Origin: Bacilli bacterium
GTDB taxonomy: Bacteria; Bacillota_I; Bacilli_A; RF39; UBA660
Direction of reading: 5' to 3'
DNA: 64,000 nucleotides
Assembly: GCA_900772415.1 (NCBI GenBank)
Contig: CAAHEC010000022.1
Coordinates: 1 to 64,000 of the forward strand
Positions 45,091 to 52,855 of this stretch are shown here, piece by piece. Every line of letters starts with the position of its first letter. The stretch's first letter is position 1. Under the pieces are notes generated by a model that saw nothing but the letters and a program-made list of their open reading frames with translations, had not been told where the DNA came from and ran no database searches. Made by a program: the position numbers and the translations under genes.

Positions 45091-45103
45091 AAATATCCCC
45101 TCC

Positions 45104-45149
45104 TTGACAAAACTAATGAAATTATAATATTTATCATTAGCTTTGTCAA
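45104..45149 (-). promoter_or_regulatory. Consensus promoter within a 16-base inverted repeat (abiE operator)
   Basis: On the minus strand TTGACA (45149..45144), 17 bases, TATAAT (45126..45121): a perfect consensus. It is flanked by arms TCATTAGCTTTGTCAA (45134-45149) and TTGACAAAACTAATGA (45104-45119), 16 bases with one mismatch. One arm covers the -35, the other the start of the transcript. Confidence 0.88.
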
Positions 45150-45337
45150 TAGTTTTTGTACTATTATGCATCAATTTTAATTTGTATCAAATTATTTAAG
45201 ACACAAAAAAACACCATAGAAATGGAATTTTAAATATTGAAGAAAAATGAAGTATGAGAATTTTTTTATATTAATAGTTAAATTATTATTGTCAAGTATA
45301 TATATTATTCATTTAATTTACTAGGAGGTAATATATT

Positions 45338-45472
45338 ATGTGGTGTATATTTTTAATATTTTTTATAATATTTATACCTATTTGTATTTTATTATTACCC
45401 TTCTTACTAGTAATACTATTCATAAATGCTATTTTTTCATTATTTTTTTGTGATAATAATTGTAAAAGATAG
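45338..45472 (+). CDS. Hydrophobic 44-residue membrane peptide
   Basis: Starts MWCIFLIFF and is almost wholly hydrophobic (about residues 3-37), ending FFCDNNCKR. An AGGAGGT site lies eight bases before the ATG and a perfect terminator begins at the stop codon, so it appears to be a real, expressed gene. Such peptides can be membrane toxins, small regulators or bacteriocin-like. No antisense RNA or immunity gene is evident. It sits between the abiE promoter and an envelope operon, facing away from abiE. Confidence 0.6.
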   Translation: MWCIFLIFFIIFIPICILLLPFLLVILFINAIFSLFFCDNNCKR

Positions 45473-45492
45473 AAAATATCTTTTACTTTTTA
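45462..45492 (+). terminator. Terminator of the 44-residue peptide gene
   Basis: GTAAAAGATA-GAAAA-TATCTTTTAC followed by TTTTT; the left arm contains the stop codon. Confidence 0.85.
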
Positions 45493-45496
45493 AATA

Positions 45497-45524
45497 AATA
45501 AGCACCTTAAATGGTGCTTATAAA
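45497..45524 (-). terminator. Terminator of the glycolipid glycosyltransferase operon
   Basis: The minus-strand stem AAGCACC-ATTTAA-GGTGCTT is followed by ATTTATTT. Confidence 0.7.
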
Positions 45525-46516
45525 CTTTCATATATTTTTTTTAATTCTTCTCCTATTTTACTTATATCTCTTTGTTTTGCAACATCATATGCATTTTTTG
45601 ACACACTAGGTATTTTATTATTCAAAAATAATTTTATTTTTCTTTCAAATTCATCTACATCTTTTGCCTTATAAACATTTATTCCATCATAAAGCCAGTC
45701 ATCAAATATTGGTATATCCCTTATTATAGAATCACATGAACATGCACAAGCTTCTATTATAGGTATTCCTTCTGTCTCTTCTAAAGTTGGAAATAAATAT
45801 AAATCACAACCATTCATAGCTTCTTTTATTATATCTTGCTCTACATATCCTGCAAATGTTAAATTATCAAGTTTAGTATTAACTGCTTTTCTAACCTTTC
45901 TTCCTGCTGCAATAAGAGGACTATATCCAAACCAGATAAATTTATATTCAGGACATCTTTTAGCTAGCTCAACAAAATCTATTATACCTTTTCTTTTTAT
46001 ATATAAACCAATCCCAATTATTACTTTATCAGTATCTTTATAATTGTATCTTTTTCTAAATTTATCTTTTAAGTTTTTATCCTTTTTAAAGAAATTTAGT
46101 TCTATTCCATTTGACACAGCATATATTTTTTTATTTTCTAATCCTTTATAACCTTCTAATAACTTTTTAGAATATGGTGTTGGTGTTACTATAACATCGC
46201 CTAAGCTATAACATTTTATTAACCATTTTTTAAATAATTTAGAAGTTATAGAAGAAAAAATAAATCCATTTTTATAATCTTCTTCTGTAGAATGAGCATG
46301 ATATACTATTTTTTTACCATTTTTCTTTGCTTTTTTTGCAAAAAAGTATGATTTAGGAAAATAAGTATTAATATGAAGAATATCATAGTTTTCTTTTGGA
46401 TTTAAAGTATAGCTTACGCCTACTTCATCTAAAGCCTTCATTTGATGTTTTATAGCTTTTCCAAGGCCGGACTTCCCTATTGTTTTTAATCCCTCAGAAT
46501 AAAGTAATACTCGCAT
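45518..46516 (-). CDS. Family GT4 glycosyltransferase, LafB/BgsA-like glycolipid synthase
   Basis: 332 residues. The N-terminus VLLYSEGLKTIGKSGLGKAI and IVYHAHSTEEDYKNGF are typical of the branch that adds a second sugar to glucosyl-diacylglycerol (LafB, BgsA). The sugar-nucleotide site has the E-x7-E motif LEETEGIPIIEA. The product would be the diglycosyl lipid anchor of lipoteichoic-type polymers, used by an LtaS-like enzyme elsewhere in this window. It overlaps the upstream membrane-protein gene by one base. The donor sugar is not deducible. Confidence 0.8.
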   Translation of the reverse strand: MRVLLYSEGLKTIGKSGLGKAIKHQMKALDEVGVSYTLNPKENYDILHINTYFPKSYFFAKKAKKNGKKIVYHAHSTEEDYKNGFIFSSITSKLFKKWLIKCYSLGDVIVTPTPYSKKLLEGYKGLENKKIYAVSNGIELNFFKKDKNLKDKFRKRYNYKDTDKVIIGIGLYIKRKGIIDFVELAKRCPEYKFIWFGYSPLIAAGRKVRKAVNTKLDNLTFAGYVEQDIIKEAMNGCDLYLFPTLEETEGIPIIEACACSCDSIIRDIPIFDDWLYDGINVYKAKDVDEFERKIKLFLNNKIPSVSKNAYDVAKQRDISKIGEELKKIYESL

Positions 46517-47112
46517 TATTTTTTCACCTCACGTTTAAATAAGCTAATTATTTTAGAAAATTTAAAAACTATAACATCGCATTTATTTATAGCATAACTT
46601 TTACCCATTGCTTTACCACCTATTGTTAAAGCTGCTATTAAAGCAGTTACAATAAGAGTTATTATACTAGAGTTTATATTTAATTTATCACTTAAAAAGC
46701 TTGAAATAATAATACCTATGGAACCAGATAATATACCACATACATCACCTATAACATCATTACAAAACGCTGATACTTTTTCGGCGTTTTTAATTAATTT
46801 AATAGCGGTTCTACTTCCCTTTACTCTTTTAGATGCCATAGAATTAAAAGATTTTACATTAGAAGCCGTTACCGAAACTCCTATCATATCAAATATAACA
46901 CCTATAATTATTATTAAGATAACTATTAATATTGCTATAAAAGCATTTAAATTAGAAACTAAAATTTCAGTAAAACTAGATAACAATAAAGATATCAAAA
47001 ATGCACAAGCCGTTATTGTTATAACCCACTTAACATCTATAAATTTTTTTGGTTTTTTATCTATTTTCTTTACCTTTTTTTCATATTTTTCATTGAATTG
47101 TTTAATTTTCAT
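46516..47112 (-). CDS. Four-helix membrane protein, candidate OLE-associated protein (OapA-like)
   Basis: 198 residues: a basic N-terminus (about 1-28), then four hydrophobic helices (about 29-50, 56-78, 122-143, 148-168) and a basic end. Between helices 2 and 3 lies a strongly patterned loop, IFDMIGVSVTASN, SMASKRVKG, then AIKLIKNAEKVSAFCNDVIG. Size and four-helix layout match OapA, the membrane partner of OLE RNA, and a large structured RNA lies 650 bases upstream on the same strand. I cannot confirm homology; a CorB/DUF21-like transporter relative is the alternative. Confidence 0.55.
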   Translation of the reverse strand: MKIKQFNEKYEKKVKKIDKKPKKFIDVKWVITITACAFLISLLLSSFTEILVSNLNAFIAILIVILIIIIGVIFDMIGVSVTASNVKSFNSMASKRVKGSRTAIKLIKNAEKVSAFCNDVIGDVCGILSGSIGIIISSFLSDKLNINSSIITLIVTALIAALTIGGKAMGKSYAINKCDVIVFKFSKIISLFKREVKK

Positions 47113-47140
47113 TATAACCTCATTTTATTTTAAAAAGCGA

Positions 47141-47719
47141 TTAATTCTCGCTTTTATTCATGTAAAAATTAATTGTTCTCTCTAAAGGATCTAATTCTTC
47201 ATTTTTATCCTGATTTTCATTATCCTCTACTATAACATCTTTTATAATTGTCTTTCTTTCATCTAATTTATTATATTCATTTTTTACCAAAATTAACTCT
47301 GTTTGATATTTCATTATTTTATTTATGCATTCTTCAAGTTCATTATATTTTTTCTTTTTTTCTTTTCTTTTAGTTCTAAATATTCCAAATTTAATGCTTT
47401 CTTTTTCTATTATCAACTTACTTATTATTAATTCAACATCGTTATTTAAATCATCTAAGCAATTTATATTACCACTTAACTTGGTATCATTAATCTGATT
47501 TAAAACCAATAATTTATTTATTTCACTAATTATTTTATCAACCTTATTCTTTAAAAAGTTAATATCTTTATTTATTACTGTATTTAAAGCCTTATTAAAA
47601 CTTTCTGATACTACAACATCTTTATCAGTATCTAATATAACTTCATTGTTAATTTTTGATAAATCTATTTTTTTTGCTCCAAGACTATAGAATTTTATTT
47701 TAGGTGATACGTTTTTCAT
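47141..47719 (-). CDS. Uncharacterised coiled-coil protein
   Basis: 192 residues, no signal peptide or membrane segment, no cysteine apart from two in the middle. Two long helices (about 45-85 and 100-150) with heptad-like spacing are probable coiled coils; a basic patch TKRKEKKKKYN separates parts of the second. It begins with a good GAGGAGGT site 40 bases after the terminator of the large RNA and precedes the four-helix membrane protein by 28 bases. No family recognised. Confidence 0.6.
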   Translation of the reverse strand: MKNVSPKIKFYSLGAKKIDLSKINNEVILDTDKDVVVSESFNKALNTVINKDINFLKNKVDKIISEINKLLVLNQINDTKLSGNINCLDDLNNDVELIISKLIIEKESIKFGIFRTKRKEKKKKYNELEECINKIMKYQTELILVKNEYNKLDERKTIIKDVIVEDNENQDKNEELDPLERTINFYMNKSEN

Positions 47720-47764
47720 ATTAATACCTCCTCATATATTACATAATACATAATAACATAAAAT
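47720..47764. other. Short spacer between the RNA terminator and coiled-coil gene
   Basis: About 45 A+T-rich bases that hold the ribosome site of the coiled-coil gene. No other signal seen. Confidence 0.5.
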
Positions 47765-47792
47765 AAAAAGATTGTACATAAGTACAATCAAA
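47762..47792 (-). terminator. Terminator of the large noncoding RNA
   Basis: The minus-strand stem GATTGTAC-TTAT-GTACAATC is followed by TTTTTATTTT. Confidence 0.9.
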
Positions 47793-48349
47793 ACCATGGA
47801 ATCTTATATAGCAAACTCTGCGTCTTAGGTCAAGTTGGATTTCCCACTTTTTCACCCTCTGTTACCATCCGGCCGTTCCCATTTAAGAAAAAGCATGCCA
47901 CCTTGCGATAAGCATTACTTGATTGCCACTTAGTACGCACTGCAATTCTATATAATCTACAGTCTAGGAAATTTCTTCAAATGAATAAATTGCTATTAGC
48001 ACTTTTTTGCAAGAGAAATTTCAAATAGCGATAGAAATTTATCTATGCCTAGATAAATTCCCTGATCTATATATCCCAATACTCTCACTCAAGGCAAGCT
48101 ACACTACTCATAGCGCTAGCCACATAGTAGGTTTAATCTTAAGCCGTACAAAAAGCACGTACTTAAGTCTCCGCGTATGATGGGTCTTTTAAACTGTATG
48201 CCATTACAGAAAGCCCATGCAAACTCATATCCAGCACCCACCCCAATCTGGGCGAAAGAAGCAAGCACAAGACGTTTCACAGGTATGCTCTTTAACGAAT
48301 TTTTAGGCCCGTCTTCATAGCATTTTCAAACTAGAATACTGCTCCATGT
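47765..48349 (-). ncRNA. Large structured noncoding RNA (about 585 nt), OLE-class candidate
   Basis: No open frame of note, but visibly richer in G+C (around 40% in lines I counted) than the flanks. It has its own promoter (48356-48384) and ends in a perfect terminator: GATTGTAC-TTAT-GTACAATC then T run (minus strand, 47789..47765). Internal inverted repeats are frequent, for example AATTTATCTAGGCATAGATAAATTT and pairs near CTTAAG/CTTAAG around 48140-48165. Length and a nearby four-helix membrane gene fit OLE RNA. ROOL, GOLLD or a new class remain possible. tmRNA, RNase P RNA and group II intron hallmarks were looked for and not found. Confidence 0.7.
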
Positions 48350-48355
48350 CATATA

Positions 48356-48384
48356 TTTATATCATATATTATGAAAAAAGTCAA
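48356..48384 (-). promoter_or_regulatory. Promoter of the large noncoding RNA
   Basis: On the minus strand TTGACT (48384..48379), 17 bases, TATAAA (48361..48356), with TG one base before the -10. The -35 lies in the right arm of the terminator of the upstream gene. Predicted RNA start is near 48349. Confidence 0.75.
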
Positions 48385-48410
48385 AAACTATTACTTTTCT
48401 GACTTTTTAT
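48373..48410 (-). terminator. Terminator of the TagO-like gene
   Basis: The minus-strand stem AAAAGTCA and TGACTTTTTT around a loop of about 16 bases overlaps the end of the gene and the -35 of the RNA promoter. Confidence 0.7.
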
Positions 48411-49479
48411 TTTTACTTTTTTTGATAACATTTGGAATAGAAATATGTAATTTTGCTTTATCAGTAATTATATTAGTTGTTAAAATAACCCACGTAATTA
48501 AAATAGTTAATATAACATATATAATTATTCCATATTTTTGATCTTTTAAAACATAAAATATAGATGCTAATGAAAATAAAATATTAACAGCGTATATGAT
48601 CAAAACGGTTGTTCTTTGAGAAAACTTTTTGTTTAGAAGTTGATGATGTAAATGTTGTTTATCTGCTATATAAATTGGTTTTTTATTAACTATTCTTCTT
48701 ATTATCGCAAATAAAGTATCAAGTATTGGTATAGCAAGTATAAGAAGTGGAACAACAAGGGATGTTAATGTTACTGCTTTAAAACCAAGTAAACAAACAA
48801 CTGATATCATAAAACCTAAAAACATAGATCCAGTTTCGCCCATAAATATTTTAGCAGGATTAAAATTAAATATTAGAAAACCTAAACAAGCACCTAGCAT
48901 TATAAAAGTAATTGTAATTTCAAGGCTTCCTATATTATGCATTATAAATGCTATTATACCTATTGTTGCAAAGAATATAGTTGAAATTCCACATGCAAGT
49001 CCGTCTAACCCATCTATTAAATTTATGCAGTTCATTAAAGCTATTATAAATATAATTGTAAGTGGATATGAAAATACACCAAAATCAATATATAAACCAA
49101 AAAACGTAATATCATTTAGCAAAATATTTCCATAAAACGTTACTATAACAGCTGCAATTACTTGTCCTATTAATTTTTCCCTTGCTTTTAAAGGCTTTAT
49201 ATCATCTATCATGCCAGTTAAAATTACTATAAACCCCGCCATTAAAACTGATAACATCTGTGTATTTTGTGGAGCAAAAAACATATAACCAAATATAAAA
49301 CCTAAAAACATCATAAGTCCACCTAATAATGGCATTGGTTTTTTATGAACCTTTCTTTCATTAGGATAGTCCAAGGCTCCTATATGATTTGCAATCCATT
49401 TTACTATTGGAAAAAAAAGTGCAGTTACTCCCATTACAGATATAACTATTTTTAACACAGCAATTATTTTATCATTCAT
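48391..49479 (-). CDS. tagO: Undecaprenyl-phosphate GlcNAc-1-phosphate transferase, TagO/WecA-like
   Basis: 362 residues with about ten membrane helices. Family motifs: PMPLLGGLMMF, GMIDDIKPLKAREKLIGQ, NCINLIDGLDGLA and IFMGETGSMFLGF, and late cytoplasmic DKQHLHHQLL. It transfers a sugar phosphate to undecaprenyl phosphate, the first step of wall teichoic acid or other polymers. The histidine motif at the end distinguishes the WecA/TagO branch from MraY. Probable substrate UDP-GlcNAc. It follows the GtrB-like gene but a terminator lies between. Confidence 0.9.
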   Translation of the reverse strand: MNDKIIAVLKIVISVMGVTALFFPIVKWIANHIGALDYPNERKVHKKPMPLLGGLMMFLGFIFGYMFFAPQNTQMLSVLMAGFIVILTGMIDDIKPLKAREKLIGQVIAAVIVTFYGNILLNDITFFGLYIDFGVFSYPLTIIFIIALMNCINLIDGLDGLACGISTIFFATIGIIAFIMHNIGSLEITITFIMLGACLGFLIFNFNPAKIFMGETGSMFLGFMISVVCLLGFKAVTLTSLVVPLLILAIPILDTLFAIIRRIVNKKPIYIADKQHLHHQLLNKKFSQRTTVLIIYAVNILFSLASIFYVLKDQKYGIIIYVILTILITWVILTTNIITDKAKLHISIPNVIKKSKNKKSEK

Positions 49480-49517
49480 TACTTATCACCACTCTATAAT
49501 AATTTTAACATATTTTT

Positions 49518-49549
49518 TAAAAAAACAACCATTATTTGGTTGCTTTTTT
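49518..49549 (-). terminator. Terminator after the GtrB-like gene
   Basis: The minus-strand stem GCAACCA-AATAA-TGGTTGT is followed by TTTTTT. Confidence 0.75.
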
Positions 49550-50440
49550 ACTAAATCCTAATTTTCTTTTAATTATATATTGAGGTCTATTAAGAGTATT
49601 ATTATATATTCTTAATATATATAAGGATAATACAGATATAAAAAGAAGTATTAAACCTATCATAAATAGTATTGTTCTAAATGACAAATTACCAAGTAAA
49701 ATAAAATTTAAAAAACATACTAAAAATGCCACAAAAGAAATTAAACTAATTATTTTAATTATTTTCGGAGAAAATGATAATATTCCTCCTAAAGAATATT
49801 TAAGTAGTTTAATAATAGACCATTTAGAAGTCCCATAAGCTCTTTTTTCTGGTTTGTAAGGCATATAAATAGTATTAAAACCTATGTATCCAAAAATACC
49901 TTTTAAAAATCTATCATGTTCTTTTAAACTAATAATTGCATCCTTAACTTCACTTTTAAACACTCTAAAATCACTAGCTCCCGGAAGTAATTTAACATCT
50001 GAAATAGTGTTATTAATACGATAAAACATAGAAGTTAAACTTCTTTTTAATCTTTTTTCTTCTAGTCTATTTTCTCTATATGCTGCAACACAATCGTAAT
50101 CTTTATTATCTAATAATTTTTTATACATCATAACTAAAACTTCTGGTTTTTGTTGCATATCTGCATCTATAATAGAAACGTATTTTAAAGAAGCATTTAA
50201 AAGACCCGCTTGCATCGCTGATTCTTTTCCAAAGTTCCTAGAAAAGCTAATTACTTTAACATCTTTATCTTTTAGTGATATCTTTTCTAATATGTTAAAT
50301 GTATCATCTTCTGAACCATCATCAACAAATATTAACTCATACGTTATTTTTTCTTTAGTAAAAACGTCCTTTACATTTTGATAAAATTCTTCTAATGTTT
50401 CTTGTTCGTTATAACAAGGAACTATAACTGATAATTCCAT
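49532..50440 (-). CDS. GtrB/DPM1-like undecaprenyl-phosphate glycosyltransferase
   Basis: 302 residues. The GT2 domain (about 1-220) has VPCYNEQETL, VDDGSEDDT and IDADMQQKPE. Two C-terminal membrane helices (about 228-250, 260-282) and a basic tail follow. Members load a hexose onto undecaprenyl phosphate to decorate polysaccharides outside the cell. It is eight bases downstream of a GT4 gene. A GT-C partner was not found in the window. Confidence 0.88.
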   Translation of the reverse strand: MELSVIVPCYNEQETLEEFYQNVKDVFTKEKITYELIFVDDGSEDDTFNILEKISLKDKDVKVISFSRNFGKESAMQAGLLNASLKYVSIIDADMQQKPEVLVMMYKKLLDNKDYDCVAAYRENRLEEKRLKRSLTSMFYRINNTISDVKLLPGASDFRVFKSEVKDAIISLKEHDRFLKGIFGYIGFNTIYMPYKPEKRAYGTSKWSIIKLLKYSLGGILSFSPKIIKIISLISFVAFLVCFLNFILLGNLSFRTILFMIGLILLFISVLSLYILRIYNNTLNRPQYIIKRKLGFSKKATK

Positions 50441-50448
50441 AATAATTC

Positions 50449-51576
50449 CTACTTTCTTTTATTTATTAATTTACTCCATTTATCTAAGACCTTTTCTCCA
50501 CTATATTCCTTTGTCTTTTCTTTAGCTTTATTACCAAGCTTTTTTCTTAATTTTTCATCTTCAATTAATAATTTTATTTTATCTATCATTTCTTTTTCAT
50601 CTCTGTTTTTTATTAAAAAACCATTTATACCATCATCTATTATTTCATTGGCTCCTTGTGCCGATGTATAAGAAATACATGGAATTTTATAGCTCATGGC
50701 TTCTATTAATACAAGTCCAAAGCTCTCAGTTAGGGATGTCATGACATATATTGAACTATCTAATAAAAGATTATTTATGTATTCTTTATTTTGATAGCCG
50801 TGAAAAATCACTTTATCACCTAGTTTTAACTCTTTAGCTAAAGAAAGCAAACTATCTTTCATATCTCCGTCTCCAACTATATTTAATTTCCAATCAGGAT
50901 AGCTACTATTTACTGATTTAAAAATTTTAAGCAAATCATCAAAGCCCTTTTCTTTTGAAAGTCTCCCTACTGCAACTATGTTTTTTGATTCTAATTTAGA
51001 TGATTTAGTTGGCATTTCATCTAAACAATTAGGTATGTAAATTACTTTATCTCCTAAATATTCTTTATAAAAATTTGTAAGTTCTTTAGAAACTAATACT
51101 AAATTATTAAGATTTTTACATGATGCTACTAATCTTTTAATATACTTACTATTATTATTATGATGATTATGCTCCCAAGCTATTTTTCTTATATTTTTAG
51201 GAGCAAACTTTGATACTAATACGTTATGAACAGTACGTGTGGAAATTATCACATCAGAATCCAATTTTCTTAATTCTAAAGCTGTTTTTACGTATTTAAC
51301 AAAACCCGTTTTAAAGCTATGAGAAATACCTTTAAAAAACATATTAAAATTTTTCTTTTCTAAATAAAACTTCATTTCTTTTTTATTTGGTTTTATATTA
51401 GAAATATACTTTACATTTACCCTTTTGTCCAATTCAAATACAGGTTCGTTATATAATCTATATACCGATAAAATTTCAACATCATATTTAGTACATAAAA
51501 GATTTGCAAGTGTTACAACTGCATTTTCAATGCCACCATATCCCAAATGAAGGGATAAAATAGTTACCTTTTTCAT
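50449..51576 (-). CDS. Family GT4 glycosyltransferase
   Basis: 375 residues with two Rossmann-like domains. SLHLGYGGIENAVVTLANLL at the N-terminus is the acceptor part; AVGRLSKEKGFDDLLKIF and LTESFGLVLIEAMSYKIP carry the usual nucleotide-sugar motif E-x7-E. No membrane segment, so a peripheral cytoplasmic enzyme. It adds a sugar to a lipid-linked oligosaccharide; donor and linkage unknown. First gene of a two-gene operon with the GtrB-like gene. Confidence 0.88.
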   Translation of the reverse strand: MKKVTILSLHLGYGGIENAVVTLANLLCTKYDVEILSVYRLYNEPVFELDKRVNVKYISNIKPNKKEMKFYLEKKNFNMFFKGISHSFKTGFVKYVKTALELRKLDSDVIISTRTVHNVLVSKFAPKNIRKIAWEHNHHNNNSKYIKRLVASCKNLNNLVLVSKELTNFYKEYLGDKVIYIPNCLDEMPTKSSKLESKNIVAVGRLSKEKGFDDLLKIFKSVNSSYPDWKLNIVGDGDMKDSLLSLAKELKLGDKVIFHGYQNKEYINNLLLDSSIYVMTSLTESFGLVLIEAMSYKIPCISYTSAQGANEIIDDGINGFLIKNRDEKEMIDKIKLLIEDEKLRKKLGNKAKEKTKEYSGEKVLDKWSKLINKRK

Positions 51577-51644
51577 ATTATCACCACCTTAATTATACTA
51601 AAGTTATTATAAAACGTCAAAAAAATATAAATAGAATAGTAAAG

Positions 51645-51669
51645 TAAAAACACCAAAGAGGTGTTTTTA
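51645..51669 (-). terminator. Terminator after pssE
   Basis: The minus-strand stem AAAAACACC-TCTTT-GGTGTTTTT overlaps the end of pssE. Confidence 0.85.
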
Positions 51670-52146
51670 TATATTATCTATGTAACTTTTAATACTTATT
51701 TTAAACTTTTCAGCATTTGATTCATATTTATTTGGCTTAAATTTTTTAATTTTATCTAACGCCATACTTAACTTTTTACTAGCATATAACGCAACTACAT
51801 AACCTTTCATTTCAAATTCTTTTGTTATTTGAAGTTGATGATCATTAGTATGTTCTCCATATTTCTTTAATCTTGGAACAACTATTACTTTTTTATTCTT
51901 TTCTAGACACTCAGTAATTGTTCCAACTCCTGCATGAGTAATTATTATTCTTGCTTTATCAATTAATTTTTCTATTTCCTCTTTAGTTGTAAAATCAAAC
52001 GTTTTTATCTTGTCATGAGAAAAATTAGTACACCCTGTTTGTGCTACTACTTTTTCTTTTATATTTCCATTATCTATTTCCTTTGCGACCATTTTAAGTA
52101 ATCTTTCAAAAGGTTTATCTTGCGTTCCTAATAATACTAATATCAT
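51667..52146 (-). CDS. pssE: PssE/Alg13-like glycosyltransferase subunit
   Basis: 159 residues from the ATG at 52146, which overlaps the pssD stop as TAATG. VLLGTQDKPFERLL at the start and ITHAGVGTITECLEKNKKVIVVPR in the middle are the GT28 C-terminal (Alg13-like) pattern, with ATNDHQLQ-type ending (HTNDHQLQITKEF). It is the catalytic half of a two-subunit enzyme with PssD, which adds the second sugar to lipid-linked repeat units. Confidence 0.9.
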   Translation of the reverse strand: MILVLLGTQDKPFERLLKMVAKEIDNGNIKEKVVAQTGCTNFSHDKIKTFDFTTKEEIEKLIDKARIIITHAGVGTITECLEKNKKVIVVPRLKKYGEHTNDHQLQITKEFEMKGYVVALYASKKLSMALDKIKKFKPNKYESNAEKFKISIKSYIDNI

Positions 52147-52616
52147 TAAAATATCCACCCCTCATATTTAGCTTTTGGATATAATTTTAACATTGAATGC
52201 CACTGCACAACAAAAACGTCTGAAATAGGATAAATTAATCTACCTGTTAATGTCTTTGTTTCTATATTTGCAAATGATTCAATGTAAATAACTTTTTTTC
52301 TAAATAATTTAGCTATGTAGCACATTGCAACGCACGTGTGTGCACCAGTCGTAACAACAACGTCAGGTTTAAATTTTAAAAATAATATTAAGCTTTTAAT
52401 TAAATTTAATGGGATAATAAATATATATTTTAACATATGATCTTTGTTGCCTGTAAACAAATAATCTATTTTACTTTTATATCTAGACTTAAGCCAAGTA
52501 GTTGATTTATGTTTTTCAGTTATAATTTTATAATCATAATCTTTAAAGATGCTTTTAAGTTGCATAAGCTCTGTTAAATGGCCTCCCATGCTTGATATAA
52601 ACATAACTTTTTTCAT
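52146..52616 (-). CDS. pssD: PssD/Alg14-like glycosyltransferase subunit
   Basis: 156 residues. VMFISSMGGHLTELMQL at the start, a membrane-associated helix (about 65-88) and VVTTGAHTCVAM in the middle are typical of Alg14/PssD, the membrane anchor of the PssD-PssE pair. The C-terminus VVQWHSMLKLYPKAKYEGWIF matches. First gene of a two-gene operon; a decayed gene lies just upstream. Confidence 0.9.
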   Translation of the reverse strand: MKKVMFISSMGGHLTELMQLKSIFKDYDYKIITEKHKSTTWLKSRYKSKIDYLFTGNKDHMLKYIFIIPLNLIKSLILFLKFKPDVVVTTGAHTCVAMCYIAKLFRKKVIYIESFANIETKTLTGRLIYPISDVFVVQWHSMLKLYPKAKYEGWIF

Positions 52617-52649
52617 GTTATCACCATTTTAATTATATCAAATATAGAG

Positions 52650-52836
52650 GTAATTGTATATAAATTTTATAATTCCTGCAACCATAATTTTTTCCAACAT
52701 AATTATTTATATTTACTACTAATATAGCATCTTCTAATTCCATTCTTTTAAAATGTCCTCTTTCAATTTTATTAATTATTCTTCTTTCTATTTCAAGGCA
52801 ATTTTTTTGCAACTGTTATTATTTCATTTTTAAATT
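52650..52836 (-). pseudogene. Remnant of a nucleoside 2-deoxyribosyltransferase-like (DUF4406-type) gene
   Basis: On the minus strand, through a frameshift, the reading is FKNEIITVAKKL, then LEIERRIINKIERGH, then RMELEDAILVVNINNYVGK followed by NYG. The second part is the typical pattern of this fold (ki-AD-i-VvN-YiG-s). There is no start, the middle is missing and the end is lost. It occupies the gap between the DUF1016 gene and pssD. Confidence 0.45.
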
Positions 52837-52855
52837 CAATTTTAATGGCAACTTA

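Noticed and set aside
45061..45174. Longer AbiEi start beginning MMHNSTK
   Set aside because: Those codons are the consensus promoter and operator; the GTG with GGAGGGG is the better start.
47765..48349. tmRNA, RNase P RNA or group II intron in the large noncoding region
   Set aside because: I looked for the tRNA-like end and tag of tmRNA, the RNase P GAGGAAAGTCC core and the group II domain V hairpin, and saw none.
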